64,000 bases of DNA from Clostridiaceae bacterium (GCA_009911355.1 QXXE01000003.1:62001-126000), one strand, 5' to 3'; positions 51,959 to 60,836 are shown, numbered from the stretch's first letter. Translations and numbers: made by a program. The notes: generated from the letters alone by a model not told the origin.

Positions 51959-53388
51959 TTGTCCTCCTTTTGGGTCAAAAAACGGTTGCGGCGCATTTTG
52001 AACCATGGCGCGCGAAGAAAGCTGTCCTCGGTGTGCGGATGCACGCGCGGCAGCAGGTTAAGCAGATAAGGGGTTTCACAGGAATCCAGCCCGCACAGGT
52101 GCAGGAGAACCAGCGAAAGTCCGAAAACCAGCCCGTAAAGCCCCAGGACCGCGGCAAATGCCGCCAATGCGAACCGGAGCACGGTCGTAGAGGATTGCAG
52201 CTTGGGCAGCGCAAGCCCGGTTACACCCGCGACCGCGACGATGATGACGGCAGGTGCGGAGATAAACCGCGCCTGCACTGCCGCCTGCCCAAGCACAAGG
52301 CCGCCCACGATCGACATCGTCTGGCCGATCACCCCAGGCGTGCGGGTGCCCGCTTCCTTCAACAGTTCAAACACGACCAGCAGTAGGAAGGTTTCACTGA
52401 CCGGAGGGAGGGGCACGCCGCGCTGTGCCGCTGTAATCGCAAGCAGCAGGCGCGTTGGGATCAGCTCTTGATGATGCAGCACGCACGCGAGGTACAGCGC
52501 GGGCACGGTCAGCGTCAACAGGAAAGCCGCGTAGCGCAGCAGCCGGGCAATCCCGGCTTGGAAGGTGCTGATATAATAGTCGTCGTTTGCCTGGAAGCAC
52601 TCCTGCAAAATGCATGGCGCAGTCAGCACCACTGGCGAGCCGTCCACAACCACCGCAACGCGCCCTTCCAGCATACGGGCGGCGGCAACATCCGGGCGTT
52701 CGGTCGAGCCCAGTGTGGGGAACGGCGAATGGCGGTCGTCACGGATGCGCTCGGCGATGTAATTGGAGTCGAGCACCGAATCGGGGTGCAGCTTTGCAAG
52801 CCGCCGCTGCACGGTTTTTACCAGCTTCGCGTCCGCGACCCCTTCCAGGTAGCACAGGCAGACGACGGTATTGGTCCGTTCGCCGATACGGGAAAAGGTA
52901 AATTTCAGTCGTGGGTCGTTCAGCCTGCGCCGCAGCATGGACAGGTTGGACATAAACAGCTCAGTGAAGCCCTCGCGGGGGCCGCGAAGCACCTTTTCGC
53001 CCTCAGGCTCAGAGGTTGAGCGGGTGGAAAAGCCTTTTGTATTCACGACAACCGGGCGCGCGTCACCTTCGGTCAGGATGACCGTATCGCCATACAGGAA
53101 CGACGCCAGCATCTGGCCGACGTCGGGTTCGACGCGGCTGTCGTTGACCTGCACCACTGATTGGGCAAGCTCCTCGGCGGTCAGCCGTGCGCGGTGCTCC
53201 CGCAGCAGGGGGCGCACGACCGATTCATTGATCGCCGTCGCGTTGACCATGCCGTCAAAAAAGAAAATCGCGCACCGCAGCCCCGACGGGCTGCGCACCT
53301 CGCGGGTGACAAAGGTATTGTCGCCCGCGAACTGCCTCTGGAGCGCCGCGATATTCTGGTCAAGACTGGACGTAAATTCGATGGACAT
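51955..53388 (-). CDS. Spore germination protein GerAA/GerKA family
   Basis: A 477-residue membrane subunit of the germinant receptor. A large N-terminal cytosolic domain (about residues 1-270: GLRCAIFFFDGMVNATAINE, FLYGDTVILTEGDARPVVV, RGPREGFTE) precedes about five helices. The family motifs DGSPVVLTAPCILQECFQANDDYY, GRVAVVVDGSP and TPGVIGQTMSIVGGLVLGQAAV are all present. First gene of gerAA-gerAC-gerAB. ATG with GGAGGGG 6 bases upstream. Expression in the forespore is expected, but no clear sigma-G promoter was found. Confidence 0.93.
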   Translation of the reverse strand: MSIEFTSSLDQNIAALQRQFAGDNTFVTREVRSPSGLRCAIFFFDGMVNATAINESVVRPLLREHRARLTAEELAQSVVQVNDSRVEPDVGQMLASFLYGDTVILTEGDARPVVVNTKGFSTRSTSEPEGEKVLRGPREGFTELFMSNLSMLRRRLNDPRLKFTFSRIGERTNTVVCLCYLEGVADAKLVKTVQRRLAKLHPDSVLDSNYIAERIRDDRHSPFPTLGSTERPDVAAARMLEGRVAVVVDGSPVVLTAPCILQECFQANDDYYISTFQAGIARLLRYAAFLLTLTVPALYLACVLHHQELIPTRLLLAITAAQRGVPLPPVSETFLLLVVFELLKEAGTRTPGVIGQTMSIVGGLVLGQAAVQARFISAPAVIIVAVAGVTGLALPKLQSSTTVLRFALAAFAAVLGLYGLVFGLSLVLLHLCGLDSCETPYLLNLLPRVHPHTEDSFLRAPWFKMRRNRFLTQKEDK

Positions 53389-53649
53389 TGTATCCCCTCC
53401 TACGGGTTAGGGTGCGCAGGGCGGAGGGAAATATGCGTGCTTTTGGTAAAGTGCGGTGTACGGGGTGGGCTTTTTCGGCAAAAACGACAAAATTAGACAA
53501 TTTTTCTAAAAAGTGTATTTCAGGCATGACCGAAGCAGGATATCCTGTTAAAATAGAGGGAGGGACGATTTGAGGAAGTGGGGCGGCTGGCCCATGGACT
53601 CGGGGCGTTCATAGGTACTCACCATGGAAGGACAGCGAGGAGGGGGATT

Positions 53650-54297
53650 ATGCGGGAGACCTATGGTTATATCCGCGTATCCGCGAAAGACCAGAACATC
53701 CGGCGGCAGCTGGATGCGCTGAAGCCTTATGAGATACCGCAGGACAACCTTTATATAGAGAAGCAGAGCGGAAAGGATTTCGTACGCCCGATGTACCGCC
53801 GATTGATGAAGCGGATACAGCCGGGTGATCTGCTGATCTTAAAATCGATCGACCGGCTGGGGCGCAATTACACGGAGATTTTGGAGCAATGGCGGATTCT
53901 GACGCATGAGAAGCAGGTTGATGTAGTGGTTGTAGATTTCCCTCTGTTGGATACGCGGACGGGAAACGGCAACTTGACTGGCAAATTCGTTGCGGATATC
54001 ACGTTGCAGGTGCTTGCATATGTTGCACAGGCTGAGCGGGAGAATATCCGGCAGCGGCAGGCGGAGGGGATCGCGGCGGCGCAGCGGCGCGGGGTGCGGT
54101 TTGGGCCTGTGAAGGCGGAGCTGCCTTCGGACTTTGACCGGGTGTATAAGGATTGGCAGGCGGGGCGGATGACCGAGGATGAGGTACTGGAACTTTGCAA
54201 GATGAAGCGGAGCACATTTTATGCGCGGCTTGCGGAATTTCGGAACGAGCACTATCCATTGGAAGAGATTCTACGTTCTTTCGACGAAGAGGAATAG
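53650..54297 (+). CDS. Serine recombinase (resolvase/invertase family)
   Basis: A 215-residue small serine recombinase. The catalytic domain begins YGYIRVSAKDQNIRRQLDAL (Ser in RVS), with ILKSIDRLGRNYTEI holding the Arg cluster, then the long helix LTGKFVADITLQVLAYVAQAERENIRQRQAEG. A C-terminal helix-turn-helix follows (MTEDEVLELCKMKRSTFYARL). It is typical of resolvase/Hin-like enzymes. ATG at 53650 with AGGAGGGGG upstream. No transposase, integrase or plasmid genes are nearby, so its role (resolution, inversion or remnant) is open. Confidence 0.9.
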   Translation: MRETYGYIRVSAKDQNIRRQLDALKPYEIPQDNLYIEKQSGKDFVRPMYRRLMKRIQPGDLLILKSIDRLGRNYTEILEQWRILTHEKQVDVVVVDFPLLDTRTGNGNLTGKFVADITLQVLAYVAQAERENIRQRQAEGIAAAQRRGVRFGPVKAELPSDFDRVYKDWQAGRMTEDEVLELCKMKRSTFYARLAEFRNEHYPLEEILRSFDEEE

Positions 54298-54325
54298 CAG
54301 AGGGCGCACCCTCTGGGCCCCTTAC

Positions 54326-54508
54326 ATTGCAGCCGCGTCTGTGCGGCGAACGGCAGGGCTCTGTCTGCACCCGCGCCTGCGCGGCGAGCGGCAGGGCTCT
54401 GCCCTGCACCCGCGCCTGCGCGGCGAGCGGCAGGGCTCTGCCCTGCACCCGTGCCTACGCGGCAAACGGCAGGGCTCTGCCCTGCACCCGCGCCTATGCG
54501 GCGGGCAC
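54326..54508 (+). repeat. 39-bp direct tandem repeat, about 4.6 units
   Basis: Units beginning CTGCACCCGCGCC start at 54365, 54404, 54443 and 54482 (period exactly 39), with a diverged unit before them. Each includes GGCAGGGCTCTGCC, a short palindrome also found before R1 copy 1. Being a multiple of three it keeps frames open, but no ribosome-binding site or protein-like sequence supports a gene. It is followed by a CCAAAGGGGCTAGCCCCTTTGG inverted module (54508-54529). Confidence 0.9.
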
Positions 54509-54610
54509 CAAAGGGGCTAGCCCCTTTGGAATCCCTTCCTTCGCCTGCGGGCGGGACGGGAGAAACTATATTTTCATATAGGAAACATATGACATAAAAC
54601 CGTGAAAGCT

Positions 54611-54674
54611 TTTGTCATCCGCTTTTCAACGGATGACAAAACCCGTCGTAAAGCTCTAGCTTTACGACGGGTTT
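54611..54674 (-). terminator. Two overlapping hairpins after the DUF1015 gene
   Basis: AAACCCGTCGTAAAGCT (54638-54654) pairs with AGCTTTACGACGGGTTT (54658-54674), 17 bp; on the minus strand it is followed by TTTTG and acts as the terminator. A second stem, TTTGTCATCC (54611-54620) with GGATGACAAA (54631-54640), shares three bases with it. Confidence 0.75.
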
Positions 54675-54684
54675 GACGCATGGG

Positions 54685-55986
54685 TTATAAGATACGTTTT
54701 GCTTCCATATAATAGCGCTTTTCACGCGCTTCGCCCATAGAGAAGGTTTTGCGCGGAAGCACACCGTCAAAAATCACACCTCGGAAGAGATCTTCCTTTG
54801 CCGGGTCGGGCAGCGAGAATCCCATGTTCCCCGGCTGGACGGACAGATTATGCAGTACATCCAACCCATGGATATAGTCGATTTTGACCGCTGGGTGTGC
54901 AGCGAGGTAATCATCAAGGAACGCTTGCAGGGTTGCCACTGGCAGTGCCCATTTAGAATTTTTTACATTCAGGAAGCCTTTGCGGTCTGCTGTTTCAAAT
55001 GGGAAAGACTGCCCATCCACAAGCGCTTCGTCTGCTGTTATGGCTTCGCTGCCGTGCGCGGCAAAGAATGCCTGCGCTGCTGACAGCACGTCGTCTGCGT
55101 CCGCGCCGAACAGCACGCGGTAAATACCCTCGATTTCCAGGCTTTGATCGTGCAGATTAACTACTTCGGCAAGGACATACCGGGCGGGATGGTTTTCCTG
55201 CTCTTCCGGGGACAGACCCGCTTTGATTTTTTCCCATGATGCTTTTGCAGTCGCCATGGAATGGTTGCCGTCGCCGACTGCAAAGGGCAGAACCGGTTTA
55301 GAATCGTCTACACCGTATTTCGCGTTGAACACCGCGCGGTCAGCAAGGCGCGCAAGCCCGGCTTCAACCTTTTCGGTGAGCTCGCCTTCGGGGAGGAACC
55401 AGCCGGTCAGATGCCCGCCGTTTTCCATCAGGTCAACGTCGTACAGCTTTTGCAGTTTTTCCGTTTCTACGAATAGCGGCTCAATCACTGAACAATCCGG
55501 GTCGTCAATCAGCAGCATAATGTGCGGCAGCTCGACTGCTGCGCCCTCGCGGACGGCAAGACGGGGTGGAATGCGTTCCTCAACCGTTTTTTCAGTCGGA
55601 CGGATCGCTGAGGTTGAACCCAGACGGTAATCGTAATCCTCGAGGTCGAAGGCAAGGACGAGCCCCTTGCGGTCACACGTGCCGCCAGTGTCCCGCGAGG
55701 TCAGCACCATGCCGGCAGGGAGCTCTTCCAGCACACCGTCCGAAAGATACTGTTCCATCGCGCCGTGGATCGTCTGAATACGGTCGCCGACGTCAGGCTC
55801 TTCCAAATAGACCTCGGGCAGCGTGATGCGCAGCGTCGACGGCGCACTGTCAACCGATTTGTCAAGCTTCTCCCAATATTCCGGCTGGGAGGTGAACTGA
55901 TCGCAGGCGATGACTGCCCATTTTGAAAGGTCGGTGCCGGGCTTTGGCATCAGGATGCGGGGCACCCGCGTGGTACGTTTCGGCAT
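54685..55986 (-). CDS. DUF1015 family protein
   Basis: A 433-residue protein. Family features: PRILMPKPGTDLSKWAVIACDQFTS at the start, GLVLAFDLEDYDYRLGSTSAIRPTEKTVEER in the middle with HIMLLIDD, and AVGDGNHSMATAKASWE and NLHDQSLEIEGIYRVLF later. The GDGNHS motif and the general form resemble a ParB/Srx-like or HPr-kinase-like fold described for DUF1015; the function is unknown. Members often neighbour serine dehydratase or hydroxyacid genes, not seen here. ATG at 55984-55986 with AAGGAG 11 bases upstream. The 403-bp gap upstream has a minus-strand TATAAT near 56213 and no gene. Confidence 0.85.
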   Translation of the reverse strand: MPKRTTRVPRILMPKPGTDLSKWAVIACDQFTSQPEYWEKLDKSVDSAPSTLRITLPEVYLEEPDVGDRIQTIHGAMEQYLSDGVLEELPAGMVLTSRDTGGTCDRKGLVLAFDLEDYDYRLGSTSAIRPTEKTVEERIPPRLAVREGAAVELPHIMLLIDDPDCSVIEPLFVETEKLQKLYDVDLMENGGHLTGWFLPEGELTEKVEAGLARLADRAVFNAKYGVDDSKPVLPFAVGDGNHSMATAKASWEKIKAGLSPEEQENHPARYVLAEVVNLHDQSLEIEGIYRVLFGADADDVLSAAQAFFAAHGSEAITADEALVDGQSFPFETADRKGFLNVKNSKWALPVATLQAFLDDYLAAHPAVKIDYIHGLDVLHNLSVQPGNMGFSLPDPAKEDLFRGVIFDGVLPRKTFSMGEAREKRYYMEAKRIL

Positions 55987-56389
55987 GATAAAAAACTCCT
56001 TCCTTGTATGTCCCATTTTGCGCTGGTGGGGTTTGCTGCGGATTTCCGCAATGCTATGCCGCCCACAGACAAACATTTACGCCGCAACAATTCCATATAC
56101 TTCAAAAATACGCATAATTGTATAAGAAATTGCCTGCTTATTTGTTTTTACGACAGGATTTTCAGCGGCGCAGCCAGCGCATCTGGATAATGTGGAATCG
56201 CTGATACCTCTATTATAACAGATTACGCATCGATATCCTATAAAAAATGCCAGGAAATTAAAAAAATTCGCGCACTGCTCAGCTGTTGCCAGCCACGGCA
56301 GATATTGCATCTCATAATGCCGGTCTTGCAGGATACAATACTATCAGCAAAACCCAAAAAACAAATTTAAAACAAAGGAGAAATGAATT

Positions 56390-56500
56390 ATGGCTAGCAC
56401 AAATAATGGTTCTAACAAGGGTATGGTTCCGGAGGCACGCGCAGCTATGGACCGCTTTAAGATGGAAGCTGCAAATGATGTCGCAGCCGCAAAACTATAA
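56390..56500 (+). CDS. Truncated alpha/beta-type small acid-soluble spore protein
   Basis: A 36-residue product. Residues 12-28, MVPEARAAMDRFKMEAA, match the first half of alpha/beta SASPs, the proteins that coat and protect spore DNA. The second half (the GYNGDLTSRQxGxVGG block and the last helix) is missing: a TAA follows KL at 56498-56500. ATG with AAAGGAG 8 bases upstream. A CATAA/AATACTA pair (56313-56343) faintly resembles a sigma-G promoter. It may be a decayed gene or a deliberate mini-SASP; DNA binding would be poor without the second half. Confidence 0.7.
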   Translation: MASTNNGSNKGMVPEARAAMDRFKMEAANDVAAAKL

Positions 56501-56558
56501 AAGCAAATCTACCAATCTTGCTTACATAATCTACACAAAAAAATGTCCTCAAAAAGGC

Positions 56559-56587
56559 TTGACACCACATTTGATACCACATATAAT
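56559..56587 (+). promoter_or_regulatory. hicAB promoter, consensus sigma-A
   Basis: TTGACA (56559-56564), exactly 17 bases, TATAAT (56582-56587): a perfect consensus, typical of tightly autorepressed toxin-antitoxin promoters. Direct repeats ACCACATTTGAT and ACCACATATAAT lie across it and may be the HicB site. Confidence 0.85.
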
Positions 56588-56606
56588 AAAGGAGGAAGTA
56601 ACCGGC

Positions 56607-56861
56607 ATGTCAAAGTGGGATAAACTGCTCAGCCGTATTACGACGCTGTCTAACGACCTCCGTTTCGACGAAGTCAGGCGTATTCTGGAAAGCTATGGCT
56701 ATTGCGTAAAAGCGCCAAGAGGCGGAAGCAGTCATTACACCTTTCGAAAACAAGGGTATCCCCCGATTACGATTCCAAAGCACGAGCCGATCAAAAAAGT
56801 ATATCTTGAAATGATACGTGCGGTTTTAGAAAGCGAGGGACTTGAAGATGAAAACAATTGA
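56607..56861 (+). CDS. hicA: HicA-type toxin (mRNA interferase)
   Basis: An 84-residue YcfA/HicA family protein with a double-stranded RNA-binding-like fold. LRFDEVRRILESYGYCVKAPRGGSSHYTFRKQ carries the catalytic His in SSHYTF (residue about 49), and GYPPITIPKHEPIKKVYL completes the fold. HicA cleaves mRNA when free of antitoxin. The protein has about 15 more residues at the N-terminus than the smallest homologs. ATG with AAAGGAGG 11 bases upstream. Overlaps hicB by 14 bases, toxin first, as usual for hicAB. Confidence 0.92.
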   Translation: MSKWDKLLSRITTLSNDLRFDEVRRILESYGYCVKAPRGGSSHYTFRKQGYPPITIPKHEPIKKVYLEMIRAVLESEGLEDENN

Positions 56862-57219
56862 CGAATATCTTGCGCTTCCCTACAAAATGGAAATTGTCCC
56901 CGATCCCTCGGAGGGTGGTTTTACCGTATCCTTTCCCGAGCTGCCGGGCTGCATATCAGTTGGCGAAACTTTACAGAGCGCTGTTGAGAATGCAGAGGAC
57001 GCAAAAAAGGCCTGGCTGAAAGCTGCTCTTGAAGACGGATATCCGATCCTTGAGCCGGAGGCAGAGCGCCAGTATTCCGGGCAGTTTAAGCTACGGATTC
57101 CCAAAAGTCTTCACCGGCAGCTCTTTGAGCATTCCCGGCAGGAGGGGATCAGTATGAACCAATATTGTCTGTATTTGCTGTCGAGCAATGATACCGCGCA
57201 TATGCTTCAGCGCCAATGA
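56848..57219 (+). CDS. hicB: HicB-type antitoxin
   Basis: A 123-residue antitoxin. The N-terminal partial RNase-H-like fold has YKMEIVPDPSEGGFTVSFPELPGC and GETLQSAVENAEDAKKAWL. The C-terminal ribbon-helix-helix (SGQFKLRIPKSLHRQLFEHS, then GISMNQYCLYLLS) should bind the promoter. The ATG at 56848 has GAGGGA about 8 bases upstream. With HicA it forms a type II pair that is inactive until HicB is degraded. Confidence 0.92.
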   Translation: MKTIDEYLALPYKMEIVPDPSEGGFTVSFPELPGCISVGETLQSAVENAEDAKKAWLKAALEDGYPILEPEAERQYSGQFKLRIPKSLHRQLFEHSRQEGISMNQYCLYLLSSNDTAHMLQRQ

Positions 57220-57627
57220 GAAAAAAATATCCTGCGTCGCTGCGAGAAGAAGATACTTCCCTAGATTTGATTCCAGTCCGGTCGCGGTGATCGACAAATA
57301 AAACGCCCCTTTCTGTGCTTTATGCTTTCATTATACGTATATCAGGCGATTTTATCAAGTATCATCGGACGATATCCATAAAACTTTTGCAAAATCAAAA
57401 TCCGTGCAGTAGGCTGCTGCACAAATTCAAATATGCTGGAACCAGATTTCCGCCTGCCCCCTGCCGTGAAACAATGGCAGGGATAAGAAAAACGATGAAC
57501 TTTACGCTCACCGTTTCCTGCGGTCATATCCCACCACTATAGATGCACGAGCTTTTCAGCAGACAATTGTATGTTCTGATTCCTGACCGGCGCGCACAGC
57601 AGGTAATTCAATCATCAGAAAAAATAT

Positions 57628-57661
57628 CTGCCCAGCAGCGGCAAAGCCGCTGCTGGGCAGA
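57628..57661 (-). terminator. Terminator of the DUF5054 operon
   Basis: TCTGCCCAGCAGCGGC (57628-57643) and GCCGCTGCTGGGCAGA (57646-57661), 16 bp stem with a short AA loop; the minus strand continues TATTTTTTCTG. It is 138 bases after the operon's last stop. The remainder of the 579-bp gap from hicB (57220-57798) shows no gene. Confidence 0.75.
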
Positions 57662-57798
57662 CTGCGTTTCCATGTCAGTGGTTTGGCAGGCAAGCTTGCC
57701 TGTATTGACAGCAAATAGCCGGATATTCCGCGTGATAGATCGTCTGTCCCCTATGCTGCCTTTTTGCGCACGTATTTTTCCAGCCGGTTAAACCGTTA

Positions 57799-59808
57799 TC
57801 ACTCGCGGAGCGTTACTATAAAATCAAACGCGGCATTTTGTCCATAATATACCGGGCAATTCGTATTCCAGCGATTATTATACAGAAGGAAGTGCAGGCC
57901 GTTGGAAAGCTCTCCGTATTGATCGTCCGTATCATACAAATGCCGTCCGCCAATGGAAATCAATGGACTATGCAGCCCCTGCAAAATATACCGATCGCTC
58001 TCTATACGCTGGCAGGCATGCAATTTGCGATTTCCACCGGCAGCAACAATGTATGGGTCAATCGGTTGGCCGAGCTTATAAATTCGCAGGCGTTCGCTGT
58101 TCTTTGGCACAAAGCCAAAAAACAGTGCCTCCGGCAAACGGTTTGCATCCTTATGGAACCACTCCAGATGAATTTCAATTCGATCTTTGCCAAATGTATA
58201 TTGGATTTGTGCCTGACGCGGGCAGCCATAAACCTCTGCTGCCGTCCTCTCCGCCTCCAGGTCAATTATCAGTTTATCCGAACGCCGCCGCACGGCCTGA
58301 ATTTTCATAGCGGATTCAAAGTCCCGTGCGGTTTTGGCGTATTGAAGGCCAGGCTTGGCAAAATCCGGTTCAGACCATTGACGGGTGGTCCCAAAATTCC
58401 GGTTGTATGAAAGATAGCAGCGCTCTACCGTCTGTGCAGAATAAGATACATAGCGGAAAACCCCTGCAACCATATCCGCCTTTTCAGACAGGCGGAGGCT
58501 GCCGTCCGGCAAAACGGTAATCCTATGCCCCGCAATCTCGAACGTACATTCTTTACACGGCGTACCCGAAACCGTTCTGCCCGTTGGAATCCGGGATACC
58601 TGTTCTGCCTGCTCCCGCAGCGCGGGCGGAAGGAGCGATACCGCTTTATGGATATATCCGCGCTGCTCCTCCCAGGAGCATTCGGATGTCCGGTAGCTGC
58701 CCAAAAACTCACCATTTGTGTAGTTCGGCAGTTCCTGAGTCATAATATGATTACTAATCTGTGCACCTGCGGCGCGCAGGGCGGATTCCCCGATCCGATC
58801 CTCCCTGCGTGCACGGGCAAATTCTGCCTTATCCCAGTTCTGATAATCATACAGATATTTCTTGCCGTCCATGCCATAGGTGTGCTCGCAAACCAGCAGA
58901 AGCTGCTCCAGGAACTTCTGGTAGTTCGGGTCTGCTTCCACATCGGGAACCGTGCCGCGCCACGTTTCCTCCAAGCGCAGCAATTCGCACAGCATGGCAG
59001 TTTTCCATGGGTCGCTTCCTATGCCATGAATCCAGGTGTCGCCGAACTCCGCTTCCACGACCGGCAGCTCGTCCCGGCGTTCGGCCACTGCCCGGGCGAA
59101 ATCATCCAGACTGGAGGAAGCGATTTCAGCCCCGGGATACTGCTCGGCCAACCGCTGCATTTCCGCCTCGACCACTTCCGGAGTTGGAGGGCCCATGTTA
59201 TCAGCCGTATGTGCAAATTCCAAAGCAATATCCCCGAAAATACAGGCCTTTCCATATGCGCCTGCATAATTAAGGATCACCTCGTAAGGCCCGAACTTCC
59301 AGATACAAAGTTCTGGAATCTCGACCGGGCGGCTGGCTTCATTGATCCCAATATGCAGATACTGCACGCCGTATTCACACAGATCCGGCAACATTGCCAC
59401 TGTGTGGCAGGGCACGTCGGTCATTTTAGCCGCAATGCAGGGCGCTTTTCCAAACCATTTTTCCAGCCGGCGGCCCAGGGACAGGCCATACCGGAAGAGC
59501 GGGCGGCTCATCGCCTCTGTATCCGTTGTACAGGGCAGCGCGTGCCACACAATATAACCGTCCCGGATTGCCTGTTCCAGCCGCTGTACGCCCGCCTCAT
59601 CCGCGTGCTCAAGAAAGTAATGGATCAGGTACGATCCCACCGTCCAGACAAACACCCTTTTCCCGTCCGTATTGCACCGGTACGCCGTCTCTATCGCCTG
59701 CGGGATAAATTCCTTGACATAGCGGTCCAGGACATCCTGCGCAAACCCAGTAAACCCAATATCCAGGTGCGTTTTATGGATAACATATACTTTTTTTACA
59801 TCATGCAT
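57799..59808 (-). CDS. DUF5054 family protein (GH38-like N-terminal domain)
   Basis: A 669-residue cytosolic protein. The opening KVYVIHKTHLDIGFTGFA, then YVKEFIPQAIETA, corresponds to the GH38 alpha-mannosidase metal-binding start (HxD), in the form typical of DUF5054. Further on are WHALPCTTDTEAMSRPLFRY and AAKMTDVPCHTVAMLPDL with likely metal/catalytic Asp, and a C-terminal beta-sandwich (about residues 400-669). No signal peptide. ATG at 59806-59808 with AAGGAG 10 bases upstream. Last gene of an ABC transporter operon; a glycosidase for the imported sugar is the likely role but not proven. Confidence 0.85.
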   Translation of the reverse strand: MHDVKKVYVIHKTHLDIGFTGFAQDVLDRYVKEFIPQAIETAYRCNTDGKRVFVWTVGSYLIHYFLEHADEAGVQRLEQAIRDGYIVWHALPCTTDTEAMSRPLFRYGLSLGRRLEKWFGKAPCIAAKMTDVPCHTVAMLPDLCEYGVQYLHIGINEASRPVEIPELCIWKFGPYEVILNYAGAYGKACIFGDIALEFAHTADNMGPPTPEVVEAEMQRLAEQYPGAEIASSSLDDFARAVAERRDELPVVEAEFGDTWIHGIGSDPWKTAMLCELLRLEETWRGTVPDVEADPNYQKFLEQLLLVCEHTYGMDGKKYLYDYQNWDKAEFARARREDRIGESALRAAGAQISNHIMTQELPNYTNGEFLGSYRTSECSWEEQRGYIHKAVSLLPPALREQAEQVSRIPTGRTVSGTPCKECTFEIAGHRITVLPDGSLRLSEKADMVAGVFRYVSYSAQTVERCYLSYNRNFGTTRQWSEPDFAKPGLQYAKTARDFESAMKIQAVRRRSDKLIIDLEAERTAAEVYGCPRQAQIQYTFGKDRIEIHLEWFHKDANRLPEALFFGFVPKNSERLRIYKLGQPIDPYIVAAGGNRKLHACQRIESDRYILQGLHSPLISIGGRHLYDTDDQYGELSNGLHFLLYNNRWNTNCPVYYGQNAAFDFIVTLRE

Positions 59809-59822
59809 GATATCGTTTCTCC

Positions 59823-60836
59823 TTATCGGTTCCATGCGGTCAGCGCCGCTTCCGTATTTGCCAGAGGGATGTTACCGCCTATCTCGCTTTGCCCAATCAG
59901 CCCGCCGCCGCAAAATAAGTGCCGCTTCACGGAATGTGCTTCGGCATAAATCTCCTCCGGCGTCCCAAAGGGGAGCGTCCATCGGCAGTTGATTTTGCCC
60001 CAAAAGGTAATCTTTCCCGCAAAATGCGCCGCAACCTTTTCCGTCCCCATGCGCCAAAGATCTGAATTGACCGCATCCGCCCCTAATTCAATCAATTCTG
60101 GGTACAGATCCCAGATATATCCGCCGCTGTGGAAAAACACCTTTTTCCCTGCCGCCCGGGTCCGGCCGATCAGCTCCCGATACAGCGGCTTGAACATCCT
60201 GCGCCAGATGCGGACGGGAATCAGCAGGCTGCTCCGCGCGCCCCAGTTATCGTCAAAGAACACGGCGTCAATATCCATTTCCAGCCAGCGCTCAAGGTAA
60301 CTGCGCATATAACGCATCACAATCTCCATAACCCGGAACAGTCCATCCTCCTCCATCGCGATATCACAGAACAGCTCCTCGGGGCCGCGCAGCAGCCGCA
60401 TCCGCTCAAACAGGTTGATCCAGCCGCCGATGATAAATTTCCCGCTGTGCCGTGCCTGTGCAATACGCCCTGCGATTTCGCCTTGAGCAGCATCCCATTC
60501 AGAGAGAAACCACGCGACCGGAGGTTCGTACCCCTCCAGCCGCTTATAATCTGCAAAGACCGGCTCCCAAACCGCGATTGGCGGGCCTCCTTCCTGTTTT
60601 GCCCATACGCTGCCCCAAGGGTCTGTATACCGCCCCTGCTGATAATATTCCGGCGCAAACCACTGGTCAAACGGCCCCCAAACCGACACAATATCCGGAT
60701 CATGCGCCCGGTACAGACGGTCAAACGCCTCCCCATGAACCAGACGCGCCCTTGGGAGCGACCAGAGGTCCACCGGGACCCGGTCTGGCGCATTAAATTC
60801 CAATGTGCGCAGGACGCGTTCTCTGCTGGTCATCAT
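59823..60836 (-). CDS. Uroporphyrinogen decarboxylase (URO-D)-like protein
   Basis: A 337-residue TIM-barrel of the URO-D superfamily (SRERVLRTLEFNAPDRVPVD opening; IDAVFFDDNWGARSSLLI; FFHSGGYIWDLYPELIELGADAVN). The N-terminal TSRERVxxTLxxxxPDRVP form is shared with methylcobalamin:CoM methyltransferase relatives of unknown role in gut Clostridia, not with heme HemE. ATG with AGGAG 8 bases upstream. It sits between permease and DUF5054 genes in one operon, pointing to a carbohydrate-linked role by association only. Confidence 0.85.
   Translation of the reverse strand: MMTSRERVLRTLEFNAPDRVPVDLWSLPRARLVHGEAFDRLYRAHDPDIVSVWGPFDQWFAPEYYQQGRYTDPWGSVWAKQEGGPPIAVWEPVFADYKRLEGYEPPVAWFLSEWDAAQGEIAGRIAQARHSGKFIIGGWINLFERMRLLRGPEELFCDIAMEEDGLFRVMEIVMRYMRSYLERWLEMDIDAVFFDDNWGARSSLLIPVRIWRRMFKPLYRELIGRTRAAGKKVFFHSGGYIWDLYPELIELGADAVNSDLWRMGTEKVAAHFAGKITFWGKINCRWTLPFGTPEEIYAEAHSVKRHLFCGGGLIGQSEIGGNIPLANTEAALTAWNR

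Noticed and set aside
54326-54508. CRISPR array
   Set aside because: The units are contiguous direct repeats with no unique spacers and no cas genes.
54195-54581. Open frame through the tandem repeat giving 13-residue repeats
   Set aside because: The period is a multiple of three, which keeps frames open; the frame begins inside the recombinase gene and has no start signals.
57220-57798. Possible gene or RNA between hicB and the DUF5054 operon
   Set aside because: Only short frames without start signals and one terminator hairpin were seen; no tRNA-like fold was recognised.
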